8,953 nucleotides of DNA from Bacillota bacterium (GCA_017861355.1 JAGFXQ010000248.1:1-8953), one strand, 5' to 3'; shown: positions 1-5,847, numbered from the stretch's first letter. Translations and numbers: made by a program. The notes: generated by a model not told the origin, from the sequence alone.

Positions 1-1
1 G

Positions 2-379
2 ACCTATCTACGGGCTAACCCGAGAACCAGAGTGATCGTAACCGGGGGAAGGGGTACTGAGGAGTTGATCTCAGAGGCAGCAGCGATGAAAGCTTATCTC
101 ATGGAACAGGGGATTAATCTGGACCGAATACTGGCGGAAGAGCAATCCTCCAATACGATTGAAAATATCCGGTTTAGTAAAAGCCTGATGCATGAGAATG
201 CTTCTATTGCTATTGTGACAAACGGATTTCATATCTTTCGTACGGTAAAGCTAGCCAGGAAACAGGGGTTAACGAAGCTATACGCATTGGTTGCGCCAAC
301 CGAACTTCTTATGGCTCCTCATTATTATGTCCGTGAGGCAGCAGGAGTAGGGAAGGATTGGTTGAAGGGAAATCTGTAG
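2..379 (+). CDS. YdcF/SanA/ElyC-like DUF218 domain protein, 3' part only
   Basis: This is the C-terminal 125 residues of a protein whose start lies before the window; the frame is open from position 2. The visible part matches the DUF218 pattern: a strand ending in IVTGG (after V-I at about residue 11), a glycine turn (GGRGTEE), an EAAAMKAYL helix, the E-x-x-S-x-NT-x-EN block (EEQSSNTIENIRFSKS) and IVTNGFHIFRTVKLA. Family members are usually membrane-associated proteins implicated in envelope or polysaccharide metabolism, with no firmly known reaction. Any N-terminal membrane segments would lie outside the window. A GTG at 32 is only an internal valine, because conserved coding sequence continues upstream of it. 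No hairpin terminator is visible in the 88 bases between its stop and the ribU promoter. Family assignment is confident; function is unknown. Confidence 0.85.
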   Translation, partial: TYLRANPRTRVIVTGGRGTEELISEAAAMKAYLMEQGINLDRILAEEQSSNTIENIRFSKSLMHENASIAIVTNGFHIFRTVKLARKQGLTKLYALVAPTELLMAPHYYVREAAGVGKDWLKGNL

Positions 380-467
380 ATAGTTACAGCTAAGACTCCA
401 GATTGGATAGTGATATGACTGATTGAATGTTCCCAAAACTTTACTTAAAATCAACTTACATTGTATA

Positions 468-496
468 TTGACAATACAGAGATACTGTTGTATGAT
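468..496 (+). promoter_or_regulatory. Sigma-A-type promoter of the ribU unit
   Basis: A perfect -35 box TTGACA (468-473) and a -10 box TATGAT (491-496) are separated by exactly 17 bases. Transcription would start near 503, about 20 bases before the FMN aptamer, so the riboswitch lies in the 5' leader. The 88 bases from 380 to 467 upstream hold no feature I can support. Confidence 0.85.
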
Positions 497-524
497 GAAG
501 CTGTAAAAAATGAATAAAGGTAAA

Positions 525-647
525 TTCTTCGGGGCAGGGTGAAATTCCCGACCGGCGGTAAAGTCCGCGACTCATTGATGAGATAATCATCAGTGACTGA
601 TTTGGTGCAATTCCAAAACCGACAGTAAAGTCTGGATGTGAGAAGAA
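525..647 (+). ncRNA. FMN riboswitch (RFN element)
   Basis: The sequence carries the invariant RFN blocks in order: CGGGGCAGGGTGAAATTCCC, the ACCGGCGGTAAAGTCCGCGA block, a variable hairpin, the TTTGGTGCAATTCCAAAACC block and the CCGACAGTAAAGTCTGGATG block, ending in GAGAAGAA. The closing stem P1 can be drawn as TTCTTC (525-530) with GAAGAA (642-647). The variable hairpin pairs 572-581 with 587-596 over ten pairs with one G-U. It binds flavin mononucleotide in the nascent transcript. With the terminator just downstream and a riboflavin transporter as target, it should act by transcription attenuation, lowering ribU expression when FMN is plentiful. Confidence 0.97.
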
Positions 648-672
648 AAGCAGATTATTTTGCGATGATATT

Positions 673-707
673 CCCCGATTTTGATGTATTTAGAATCGGG
701 GCTTTTT
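673..707 (+). terminator. Intrinsic terminator of the FMN riboswitch expression platform
   Basis: Stem CCCCGATT (673-680) pairs with AATCGGGG (694-701), followed by C and five T (703-707). It sits between the aptamer and the ribU ribosome binding site, where an attenuating terminator is expected. Its 5' arm CCCCGA (673-678) is also complementary to TCGGGG (529-534) at the P1 edge of the aptamer, which gives a plausible antiterminator in the FMN-free state (inference). Confidence 0.88.
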
Positions 708-768
708 GATTCCAAAAAAAGCTGCACCACCAAGAATTTTTCCTTTTCAATTAAAAGGAGAGAAAAAT

Positions 769-1440
769 ATGAAATCAAATGTAGTAACACAAAGAAAAAG
801 TATGTTCTCAACAAAGCAATTGGTAACCATTGGTCTTCTGTCAGCACTGGCTTATGTATTGATGCTGATCCATCTTCCCTTTAAGTATCTGGGATTTTTG
901 GAATTTGAGTTTAGTGATATTCCTGCGGTTATCGCCGCGTTAATCTATGGACCTTTTGCTGGTGTATTTGTTGAACTGGTGAAGAATCTGATCAAAGCAA
1001 CCACGGCTTCGACTACAGGAATGGTCGGAGAGCTGGCGAATTTTTTAATCAGTAGTGCCTATATTATTCCGGTTGGTGTGCTATATAAGCTTCGTATGAA
1101 GAAGAAGCTTCAGGAAGTAACCATACGCAATAGCGAAACAAAGAGCAAGGAGAAAACCAAAGACGCTCTGTTTATGATCTTTATTTTTGCGCTGGGCACC
1201 GTTGCGATGTCTCTCACCGGAGCACTTCTTAACTACTATATTATGCTTCCGCTGTATGCAAAACTCTTTGGCGGAATGGATGTCATCGTAGGGATAGCGT
1301 CAAGCAATCTATCTGCAGTTAAGGATCTCGCGAGTCTCGTAATTATCGGTATCACACCATATAACATTATGAAGGGAATTGGTGTCTCCGTCCTTGGTTA
1401 TTATACCTATCGTCTTCTGAAGGGAAGAATAGCGGAATAA
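769..1440 (+). CDS. ribU: Riboflavin transporter, ECF S-component RibU
   Basis: This is the substrate-binding membrane subunit (S-component) of an energy-coupling-factor transporter. It captures riboflavin and works with shared EcfA, EcfA' and EcfT subunits encoded elsewhere. I chose the ATG at 769 (223 aa): it follows GGAG (757-760) by 8 bases, whereas the frame upstream runs back into the terminator T-run. Several hydrophobic segments are evident (about residues 18-36, 50-69, 88-106, 133-160 and 180-215). The RibU-like block LEFEFSDIPAVIAALIYGPF lies at residues 44-63, followed by a V-x-L-V-K-N-L-I-K motif, GMVGELANFLIS near 84-95 and PYNIMKGI near the C-terminus. Residues 107-132 form a long, very charged loop (K/R/E-rich), making the protein longer than the roughly 190-aa Bacillus homologue. 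Control by the FMN riboswitch immediately upstream strongly supports riboflavin as substrate. Confidence 0.95.
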   Translation: MKSNVVTQRKSMFSTKQLVTIGLLSALAYVLMLIHLPFKYLGFLEFEFSDIPAVIAALIYGPFAGVFVELVKNLIKATTASTTGMVGELANFLISSAYIIPVGVLYKLRMKKKLQEVTIRNSETKSKEKTKDALFMIFIFALGTVAMSLTGALLNYYIMLPLYAKLFGGMDVIVGIASSNLSAVKDLASLVIIGITPYNIMKGIGVSVLGYYTYRLLKGRIAE

Positions 1441-1445
1441 ATTCG

Positions 1446-1468
1446 GATGAGATAAAATCCATCTCATC
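1446..1468. repeat. Small inverted repeat after ribU
   Basis: GATGAGAT (1446-1453) pairs with ATCTCATC (1461-1468) around a 7-base loop, starting 6 bases after the ribU stop. No T-run follows on either strand, so it is a poor intrinsic terminator by itself. It may protect the mRNA 3' end or act together with the larger hairpin at 1510-1550. Confidence 0.4.
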
Positions 1469-1509
1469 ATGAACAATAATTACGTATCGTATTGAATGTA
1501 AAAATGAAT

Positions 1510-1550
1510 CGGGGATGTTGCTTAACGTGAATTGTTAAGCAACATCCCCG
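1510..1550 (-). terminator. 17-bp perfect hairpin between convergent ribU and the AraC-family gene
   Basis: Positions 1510-1526 are perfectly complementary to 1534-1550 (arm CGGGGATGTTGCTTAAC) around a 7-base loop. On the minus strand it begins 23 bases after the stop of the AraC-family gene and is followed by ATTCATTTTTAC, a modest T-run, so it serves that gene best. On the plus strand the following sequence is not T-rich. Because the two genes converge here it may still block read-through both ways. Confidence 0.75.
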
Positions 1551-1573
1551 TTGTGAATCAGATCGAGTTTGTA

Positions 1574-2482
1574 TTATTTGCCGATTTTTTTCACGGGTTT
1601 GGCTTCAATGTAGCCCCGGTAACCCATGGGTGCCAGCTGGAAGCGGGGTGCAGCCTCGGGGTCCCATTCGTATCCATAAATCATTGGATTAAAGTGATTA
1701 ATGTGCTCCCAGACTTCTTCAATCGCATCGCTAAAATTCTCATCGTCGTAAGGCTCTCCCTGAAATACCATCATGGTACAAGGGGGTAATTCTATCAGTT
1801 CATAGCCTTCCGGTACAGCATTGGAATAGGTAAGGGGTACCTCTACACCCTGTACATAGAGAGAAGTTCCGGGTGTAACCAGATGCTTCGGCATCCACAT
1901 GCCAATCGGTTCATAGAGAGCTTCCTTAACGCTGGTTAGTACAGCCCAGATATCGCAGCCGACTTCCTCGCAATAAGCAAAATATTCTTCAGCTTTATAC
2001 CCTCTTTTTAAGAGCACCTTTCGGGCGGGTCGCTCGACGATCTGAACAAATACGGATTTGGTTTTGCTTTCTTCACTCATTTTTCTTTTCTCCTTATGAA
2101 GTTCTATATAGGTGTTGTATACTTTGTAAGGCAGAAACAGTTGGATTGGCGGGGTGAATTTACTGTATTTATAGGGAGATAATCCGAATTCCTTCGAGAA
2201 CGCTCTGGTAAAGCCTTCGTGAGAATCAAAGACAAAATCAAGTGCAACATCGAGAATTTTTGTCTCACTATCCCGTAACAGCAGTGCGGCTTTTGTCAGG
2301 CGCAGCGCTCGAAGATAATCAAAGGGGGTCTTGCCGGTTACCTCCTTAAATATTCGGGACATGTGCCAAGGAGAATACCCTGCGACATCTGCTAGTTCCC
2401 TTAAGGTAATGGGTTGGGATAGCTTCTTCTCCATATATTCTTGAATTTTCTGAACAACCTTGTATGTCTCCGCATTACTCAT
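1574..2482 (-). CDS. AraC-family regulator with C-terminal GyrI-like effector-binding domain
   Basis: This is a 302-aa transcription factor. Residues 8-108 are an AraC/XylS DNA-binding domain with two helix-turn-helix units: LRELADVAGYSPWHMSRIFK (27-46) and a second one at about 76-98 (ILDVALDFVFDS, then FTRAFSKEFG), closed by the family LSPYKY signature. Residues 135-302 resemble the GyrI-like/Rob-type effector domain (VERPARKVLLKRG at its start, YELIELPP, then a W-x-H-I helix and YEWDPEAAPRFQL near the end), which binds small hydrophobic molecules in relatives. This is the Rob architecture, often linked to multidrug or toxin response. No partner gene is adjacent, so its targets are unknown. 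The ATG start follows GGTGGTG by about 6 bases. A second ribosome binding site and ATG lie inside the gene at residue 135, described separately. Confidence 0.92.
   Translation of the reverse strand: MSNAETYKVVQKIQEYMEKKLSQPITLRELADVAGYSPWHMSRIFKEVTGKTPFDYLRALRLTKAALLLRDSETKILDVALDFVFDSHEGFTRAFSKEFGLSPYKYSKFTPPIQLFLPYKVYNTYIELHKEKRKMSEESKTKSVFVQIVERPARKVLLKRGYKAEEYFAYCEEVGCDIWAVLTSVKEALYEPIGMWMPKHLVTPGTSLYVQGVEVPLTYSNAVPEGYELIELPPCTMMVFQGEPYDDENFSDAIEEVWEHINHFNPMIYGYEWDPEAAPRFQLAPMGYRGYIEAKPVKKIGK
2078..2095 (-). promoter_or_regulatory. Internal ribosome binding site and ATG at the domain boundary of the AraC-family gene
   Basis: On the minus strand AAGGAG (2095-2090) is followed after 9 bases by an in-frame ATG (2080-2078), which is Met135. 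The ATG is exactly where the DNA-binding half ends and the effector domain begins. Initiation here would give a 168-residue stand-alone effector domain. The site is as good as, or better than, the gene's own ribosome binding site. Whether it is used cannot be told from sequence. Confidence 0.5.
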
Positions 2483-2592
2483 TTTTTCACCACCTATACA
2501 TAGAGGATAACTCGATTTGGAATATATTTCTTGACTTCAATTGCTATATATCATTTATGATGCTCATTTTGTGAAAGTCCGACTATATTTTT

Positions 2593-2620
2593 ATCATAAC
2601 AAAACTATCATTTAAGTCAA
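2593..2620 (-). promoter_or_regulatory. Candidate promoter of the AraC-family gene
   Basis: Reading the minus strand, TTGACT (2620-2615) and TATGAT (2598-2593) are separated by 16 bases. The start would be near 2586, leaving a leader of about 100 bases. That leader contains a short palindrome ATCAT-TT-ATGAT (2550-2561), which could be an operator or chance in AT-rich sequence. Confidence 0.55.
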
Positions 2621-2687
2621 TGCATTCCTAATCTGAGGGGATTGTACCTTGAGGATCAATTATGCTCTATCTTTTTTTGAACATTTC

Positions 2688-2696
2688 TGATATAAT
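2688..2696 (+). promoter_or_regulatory. Extended -10 promoter of the tsaE-tsaB-rimI unit
   Basis: TGA followed by a perfect TATAAT (2691-2696) forms an extended -10 element. No good -35 box lies 16-18 bases upstream, which is typical of extended -10 promoters. Transcription would start near 2703, about 75 bases before tsaE. It diverges from the AraC-family promoter in the same 295-base gap (2483-2777). Confidence 0.65.
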
Positions 2697-2777
2697 GATG
2701 CCGTTTAGAACAAGCGATTAGAGAAGGCAGGCTGTCGTAAGGCATCTTAAGATAGTGAATGAAAGGTACGGTTTATC

Positions 2778-3197
2778 ATGAGGATAGATAGTTATAATAC
2801 ACAGGATACTTATCAACTGGGTTACCGAATGGGTGCCAATGCGGAGAAGGGTCAGATCTTCTGCCTTAGTGGGGATCTGGGTGTCGGTAAGACGGTCTTT
2901 ACGCAGGGCTTTGCAAAGGGTCTTGGGATAGAGGAGCCGGTAAGCAGCCCAACCTTTACCATCATTCAGGAATATGACAGTGGAAGACTCCCTCTCTATC
3001 ACTTTGATGTATATCGGATTGCAGATATTGATGAGATGGAGGAAATAGGATACGAAGACTATTTCTTTGGCAATGGAGTATGTCTGATTGAATGGGCAGA
3101 GCTGATTGAGGAGCTGCTCCCGCAGAAAAGGACAATGATTACAATAAAGAAGAAACTGGATCAAGGCTTTGATTATCGTGAAATATCGGTTGAATAG
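2778..3197 (+). CDS. tsaE: tRNA t6A biosynthesis ATPase TsaE
   Basis: TsaE is the small P-loop ATPase that drives the TsaB-TsaD complex through rounds of threonylcarbamoyl transfer to A37 of ANN-decoding tRNAs. The 139-aa protein has normal family length. It shows the Walker A motif GDLGVGKT (residues 32-39), the conserved switch SSPTFTIIQEY (56-66), HFDVYR (75-80), and the late IEWAE block before ELLP. The ATG is preceded by GAAAGG with a rather long spacer of about 11 bases. It heads a plus-strand unit with tsaB and rimI downstream, the common arrangement in Firmicutes. The TsaC/Sua5 enzyme that supplies threonylcarbamoyl-AMP is not in this window. Function is confidently assigned. Confidence 0.96.
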   Translation: MRIDSYNTQDTYQLGYRMGANAEKGQIFCLSGDLGVGKTVFTQGFAKGLGIEEPVSSPTFTIIQEYDSGRLPLYHFDVYRIADIDEMEEIGYEDYFFGNGVCLIEWAELIEELLPQKRTMITIKKKLDQGFDYREISVE

Positions 3198-3212
3198 ATA
3201 GAAGAGGAGGAA

Positions 3213-3248
3213 ATGCCCCGTACCATCACGGGACATAAAGAGAGATGA
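3213..3248 (+). CDS. Possible 11-codon leader ORF coupled to tsaB
   Basis: AGGAGG (3205-3210) stands just before an ATG at 3213 that opens MPRTITGHKER and stops at TGA 3246-3248. That stop overlaps the tsaB start codon as ATGA. tsaB has no good ribosome binding site of its own, only the weak AAAGAGAG, and an in-frame TAA at 3236 prevents tsaB from starting further upstream. The mini-ORF could therefore deliver ribosomes to tsaB by termination-reinitiation. Against this, the spacing from AGGAGG to its ATG is only 2 bases, which is short. A 5-bp hairpin (CCCGT 3217-3221 with ACGGG 3228-3232) also lies inside. The peptide has no recognisable function. Confidence 0.35.
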   Translation: MPRTITGHKER

Positions 3249-3955
3249 AAATATTAGCATTGGATAGCTCAGGTTTAGTTGCATCAGTAGCCATAGTAAC
3301 AGAAGATGCCATGCTTGCGGAATATACCGTTAATTATAAGAAGACACACTCACAGACGCTCCTTCCTATGTTGAATGAAATAGTGAAAATGGTAGAGATA
3401 AATTTGGAGGAAGTGGATGCCATTGCTGTTGCTGCAGGCCCGGGGTCTTTCACCGGTCTTCGTATTGGCAGTGCGACGGCAAAAGGGTTAGGACTTGCAC
3501 TGAACAAACCGATTATATCGGTTCCGACTTTGGATGGACTTGCCTACAATCTCTACGGCACAGACAAATTGATCTGTCCACTTATGGATGCAAGAAGAAA
3601 TCAGGTGTATACCGGATTGTATGAATTTGAGGGTGGAGAATTTAAGACAGTAAAGGAACAGGTTGCTATCGAAGTTGAGGCACTGTTAGAGGAAATCAAC
3701 AGAATCGGTAGAGAAGTAATCTTTCTTGGAGATGGAACTGCTGTATATAAAGAAATGATTGAAGAGAAAACCAAGGTAGCCTTTCACTTTGCTCCGATTC
3801 ATTTGAACCGTCAGAGAGCAGGAGCAATCGGAGCTCTTGGTATGGAGTTGTATCATAAGAATGCACAGGAAGAAGCGTGGAAGCATGAACCGGTTTACCT
3901 TCGGTTATCTCAGGCAGAACGGGAAAGAGCAGAGAAGCTAGATTCTGCAAATTGA
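3245..3955 (+). CDS. tsaB: tRNA t6A complex scaffold protein TsaB
   Basis: TsaB is the catalytically inactive paralogue of TsaD that dimerises with it and is required for threonylcarbamoyl transfer to tRNA A37. The 236-aa protein has the ASKHA-fold start MKILALDSSG, the HSQTLLP motif (35-41), AAGPGSFTGLRIG (63-75), a conserved MDARRNQVY block in the middle, and the EPVYLR block near the C-terminus. Length is typical. The start is fixed by an in-frame stop at 3236. Only a weak ribosome binding site touches the ATG; a strong one lies 34 bases upstream in front of a mini-ORF whose stop overlaps this start. tsaE ends 47 bases before it and rimI begins 66 bases after its stop. Confidence 0.96.
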   Translation: MKILALDSSGLVASVAIVTEDAMLAEYTVNYKKTHSQTLLPMLNEIVKMVEINLEEVDAIAVAAGPGSFTGLRIGSATAKGLGLALNKPIISVPTLDGLAYNLYGTDKLICPLMDARRNQVYTGLYEFEGGEFKTVKEQVAIEVEALLEEINRIGREVIFLGDGTAVYKEMIEEKTKVAFHFAPIHLNRQRAGAIGALGMELYHKNAQEEAWKHEPVYLRLSQAERERAEKLDSAN

Positions 3956-4021
3956 TCTTATTCTGAACAAATTGATACTTGAGAAATAGAAGGTTGCGAC
4001 AAGGCTATGGAGGCTGTGGGT

Positions 4022-4462
4022 ATGGAAATACGAAGAATGACAGAGGCCGATTTAGAACAGGTCTGTGCCATAGAAAATGAAACATTCTCGGATCCATGGA
4101 GCAAAGATGATTTTCGGAATTCATTACTGGATGACAAAAATGACTATCTGGTAGTGGATATCGATGGAACGATTGCCGGTTACTGTGGTTTCTGGGGTGT
4201 GATGGATGAAGGTGATATCTTCAATGTTGCAGTCAAGAAGGAATACCGGCGTCAACATATCGGTGCCGACATGATGAAAGCTCTGATTGAAAAAGGGAGA
4301 GCTAGGGGTATTGCCTCCTTCACTCTCGAGGTACGCTACTCCAATGAACCTGCGATCCGGCTGTATGAAGACTTGGGTTTTCAGCGGGCGGGGATACGGA
4401 AGGACTTTTATTCTAAACCCAAAGAAGATGCTGTCATTATGTGGTTGAATACGATACAGTAA
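4022..4462 (+). CDS. rimI: Ribosomal protein S18 alanine N-acetyltransferase RimI
   Basis: This GNAT-family enzyme transfers acetyl from acetyl-CoA to the N-terminal alanine of ribosomal protein S18. I prefer the ATG at 4022 (146 aa) over the in-frame ATG at 4007 (151 aa). GGAGG (4009-4013) sits 8 bases before 4022 and overlaps the earlier ATG, and the family usually begins with a short sequence like MEIRRMTEADL. The acetyl-CoA pyrophosphate-binding loop is RRQHIGADMM, preceded by the strand IFNVAVKKEYR. LEVRYSNEPAIRLYEDLGF is the usual RimI motif B region, and the protein ends with the conserved A-x-I-M-W-L strand. Co-location with tsaE and tsaB is classic for RimI, although some GNATs at this position have other N-terminal substrates. 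Confidence 0.92.
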   Translation: MEIRRMTEADLEQVCAIENETFSDPWSKDDFRNSLLDDKNDYLVVDIDGTIAGYCGFWGVMDEGDIFNVAVKKEYRRQHIGADMMKALIEKGRARGIASFTLEVRYSNEPAIRLYEDLGFQRAGIRKDFYSKPKEDAVIMWLNTIQ

Positions 4463-4468
4463 TTCCCA

Positions 4469-4498
4469 CTGTCAAAAACCTCAGGCTCGTATTATAAT
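4469..4498 (+). promoter_or_regulatory. Candidate promoter of the small CxxC protein
   Basis: A perfect TATAAT (4493-4498) lies 18 bases after CTGTCA (4469-4474), a 4-of-6 match to the -35 consensus. It starts right after the rimI stop and could give the next gene a separate transcript in addition to read-through from rimI. Confidence 0.45.
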
Positions 4499-4541
4499 AG
4501 ACCTAAGAGTGATGCATGTATCATATCAGGAGGGATAAGTC

Positions 4542-4790
4542 GTGAAAAAAACAAATATTGTTAATAAGAGCATTGAGATTCCGATTTGTTGCAATTCTTG
4601 CGGTAAGGAACTTAAGGTTGAGAATGGAATTCTGAAAGAAGATGCATTTGAGGCTACAAAGGAGTGGGGTTACTTTTCGAGCCGAGACATGGAGGTACAC
4701 CAATTCAATCTATGTGAAGAATGTTATGATAAGATGATTTCAGCTTTTGTGATTCCGGTTGAGGTTCGTAAGAAGCTGGAGGTATTATAA
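4542..4790 (+). CDS. Small zinc-ribbon-like protein with two CxxC pairs, function unknown
   Basis: I do not recognise this 82-aa protein by name. It starts at GTG 4542, supported by AGGAGGG (4528-4534) seven bases upstream. Cysteines lie at 16, 17 and 20 (PICCNSCGKEL) and again at 58 and 61 (LCEECYDKM), spaced as in a zinc ribbon or rubredoxin-like knuckle. The stretch between is acidic and aromatic (EWGYFSSRDMEVHQF). There is no signal peptide or membrane segment, so it is probably cytosolic. It has a TATAAT-type promoter just upstream and a strong terminator about 50 bases downstream, so it may be a one-gene unit between rimI and the rnz-tsaD unit. A structural zinc site is an inference from cysteine spacing. 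It could be a small regulatory or ribosome-associated factor, but nothing in the sequence proves that. Confidence 0.8.
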   Translation: MKKTNIVNKSIEIPICCNSCGKELKVENGILKEDAFEATKEWGYFSSRDMEVHQFNLCEECYDKMISAFVIPVEVRKKLEVL

Positions 4791-4840
4791 TTGATATTCA
4801 TCGTGGCGATCCGGTAAGGGGTTGGCCATGATAAACTAAT

Positions 4841-4883
4841 AGCTATGATGATCTGGTTGTTCACAGGTTATCATAGCTTTTTT
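4841..4883 (+). terminator. Strong intrinsic terminator after the small CxxC gene
   Basis: AGCTATGAT (4841-4849) pairs with ATCATAGCT (4870-4878). The stem extends inward with G-U, A-T, G-U and three more pairs, giving about 15 pairs and an 8-base loop. Six T follow (4878-4883). It closes the tsaE-tsaB-rimI-CxxC region and means tsaD needs another promoter. Confidence 0.92.
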
Positions 4884-5155
4884 AATGTATGATACAGAAA
4901 TATTTGCGATTGTTAGGTAGAATGACTTGGTTTATCAATAGAAAAAAGTCTGATATTCTATTGATAGGGATCGACATTACCGATATATATAAGGTAAGCA
5001 GATTGCATGCATAGCAATCGTCAGTAAAGAATTAGAATTATACAACTCATAGGCAGAATAACAATTGTCTGGACAAAAGATTGGATATACTGTTAAAATA
5101 CAGTTAGTAAATGTAGGTAAAGACAATGAGAACCTATGAATAGAAAGGCTAAAGA
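4884..5155. other. Non-coding interval with several inverted repeats upstream of rnz
   Basis: I find no credible gene here. It contains an 11-bp inverted repeat with arms 4933-4943 and 4956-4966 (TATCAATAGAA / TTCTATTGATA, 12-base loop) without a T-run. It also holds a 6-bp hairpin GATTGC/GCAATC (5001-5006, 5014-5019) and two short palindromes near the rnz promoter. A possible second promoter is TTGATA (4961-4966), 17 bases, TATATA (4984-4989); its -35 box lies in the right arm of the 11-bp repeat. The interval may be a regulated promoter region or may hold a small RNA. Confidence 0.6.
5070..5099 (+). promoter_or_regulatory. Candidate promoter of the rnz-orf-tsaD unit
   Basis: TGGACA (5070-5075) and TAAAAT (5094-5099) are separated by 18 bases. 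A palindrome TTGTC-N2-GACAA (5065-5076) covers the -35 box. A second, ACTGT-N6-ACAGT (5089-5104), is centred on the -10 box, as expected of operators. The start would be near 5106, about 50 bases before the rnz ATG. Confidence 0.5.
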
Positions 5156-5823
5156 ATGTTAGATGTATGTTTGTTAGGTACCAGTGGTATGATGCCTCTT
5201 CCGGGAAGATGGCTGACAGCGCTGATGACGAGATATAATGGAAGTAGTTTGTTGATTGATTGTGGAGAAGGAACACAGATTACAATTCGAGAGAAGGGAT
5301 GGAGCTTTCATTCTGTGGATACGATCTGTTTTACCCATTACCACGGGGATCATATTAGTGGGTTGCCTGGTTTATTACTTTCCATGGGCAATGCTGACCG
5401 TACGGAACCGGTAACCTTAATTGGACCCAAAGGTCTCGAGCGTGTGGTGAATGCGCTTCGTGTTATAGCTCCCGAGTTACCTTTTACATTGAATTTTATT
5501 GAACTTTACTGACATATTGCACTGACTCCAGACCAACTAAGTCGATCTCAGACAATGCAGAAGGATCTGATCTCTTCATATGTGAAGGTATGTATGGTGA
5601 GCAGGACAAAGATAACAAGGCAAAGGAATACAAGCATATGACCTTCCGGGAAGCTGCAAAACTTGCTAAGACAGCAGGGGTTACCGAAATGTGGCTTACA
5701 CATTACAGCCCTTCCCTAACCAGACCGGAGGACTATCTGGAGGAGGCAAGAAGGATATTCCCTAATACAAAGGTTGGCAAGGATCGTAAAAGTATAACAT
5801 TGGAGTTTGATAAGGACGAGTAA
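5156..5823 (+). pseudogene. rnz: Ribonuclease Z, broken by an internal deletion and frameshift
   Basis: RNase Z is the metallo-beta-lactamase-fold endonuclease that cuts after the discriminator base of CCA-less tRNA precursors. The first 117 codons are a good RNase Z N-terminus: MLDVCLLGTSG, DCGEGTQ (35-41), the metal motif HYHGDH (61-66), and PELPF followed by FIEL. Two codons later the frame stops at 5510-5512. In the -1 frame, from about 5503, the sequence resumes as LTYCTDSRPT, then SDLFICEGMYG, KEYKHMTF and LTHYSPSLTRPEDY, ending normally at 5821-5823. The FIEL and LTYCTD blocks are far apart in intact family members (about 305 aa). Roughly 85-90 codons, including the metal-binding histidine of the HRVPC-type motif and the flexible tRNA-binding arm, are therefore missing. 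AAAGG 7 bases before the ATG remains intact. No slippery sequence rescues the frame. The deletion looks recent because both halves are otherwise well conserved. Confidence 0.9.
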
Positions 5824-5847
5824 CTGTCCTCTTAAGGAGGTTTCGGT

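Noticed and set aside
706..768. Upstream extension of ribU beginning with TTG at 706
   Set aside because: It starts within the riboswitch terminator T-run and has no ribosome binding site; the ATG at 769 has GGAG at ideal spacing and matches family length.
1532..1789. 85-codon plus-strand open frame at the end of the AraC-family gene
   Set aside because: It lies antisense to the conserved effector domain and starts in the terminator hairpin.
2718..3284. 188-codon open frame on the minus strand over tsaE
   Set aside because: It is antisense to the conserved tsaE gene, has no family-like motifs, and its composition looks like a reverse translation shadow.
4007..4021. Alternative rimI start at ATG 4007
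   Set aside because: It overlaps the GGAGG that serves the ATG at 4022 and has no suitably spaced site of its own.
4933..4966. Second terminator before rnz
   Set aside because: The 11-bp inverted repeat has no T-run on either strand, so I list it as a repeat and possible operator instead.
5500..5514. Programmed -1 frameshift joining the two rnz halves
   Set aside because: The sequence GAA-CTT-TAC is not a slippery heptamer, and a large conserved segment is missing in addition to the frame change.
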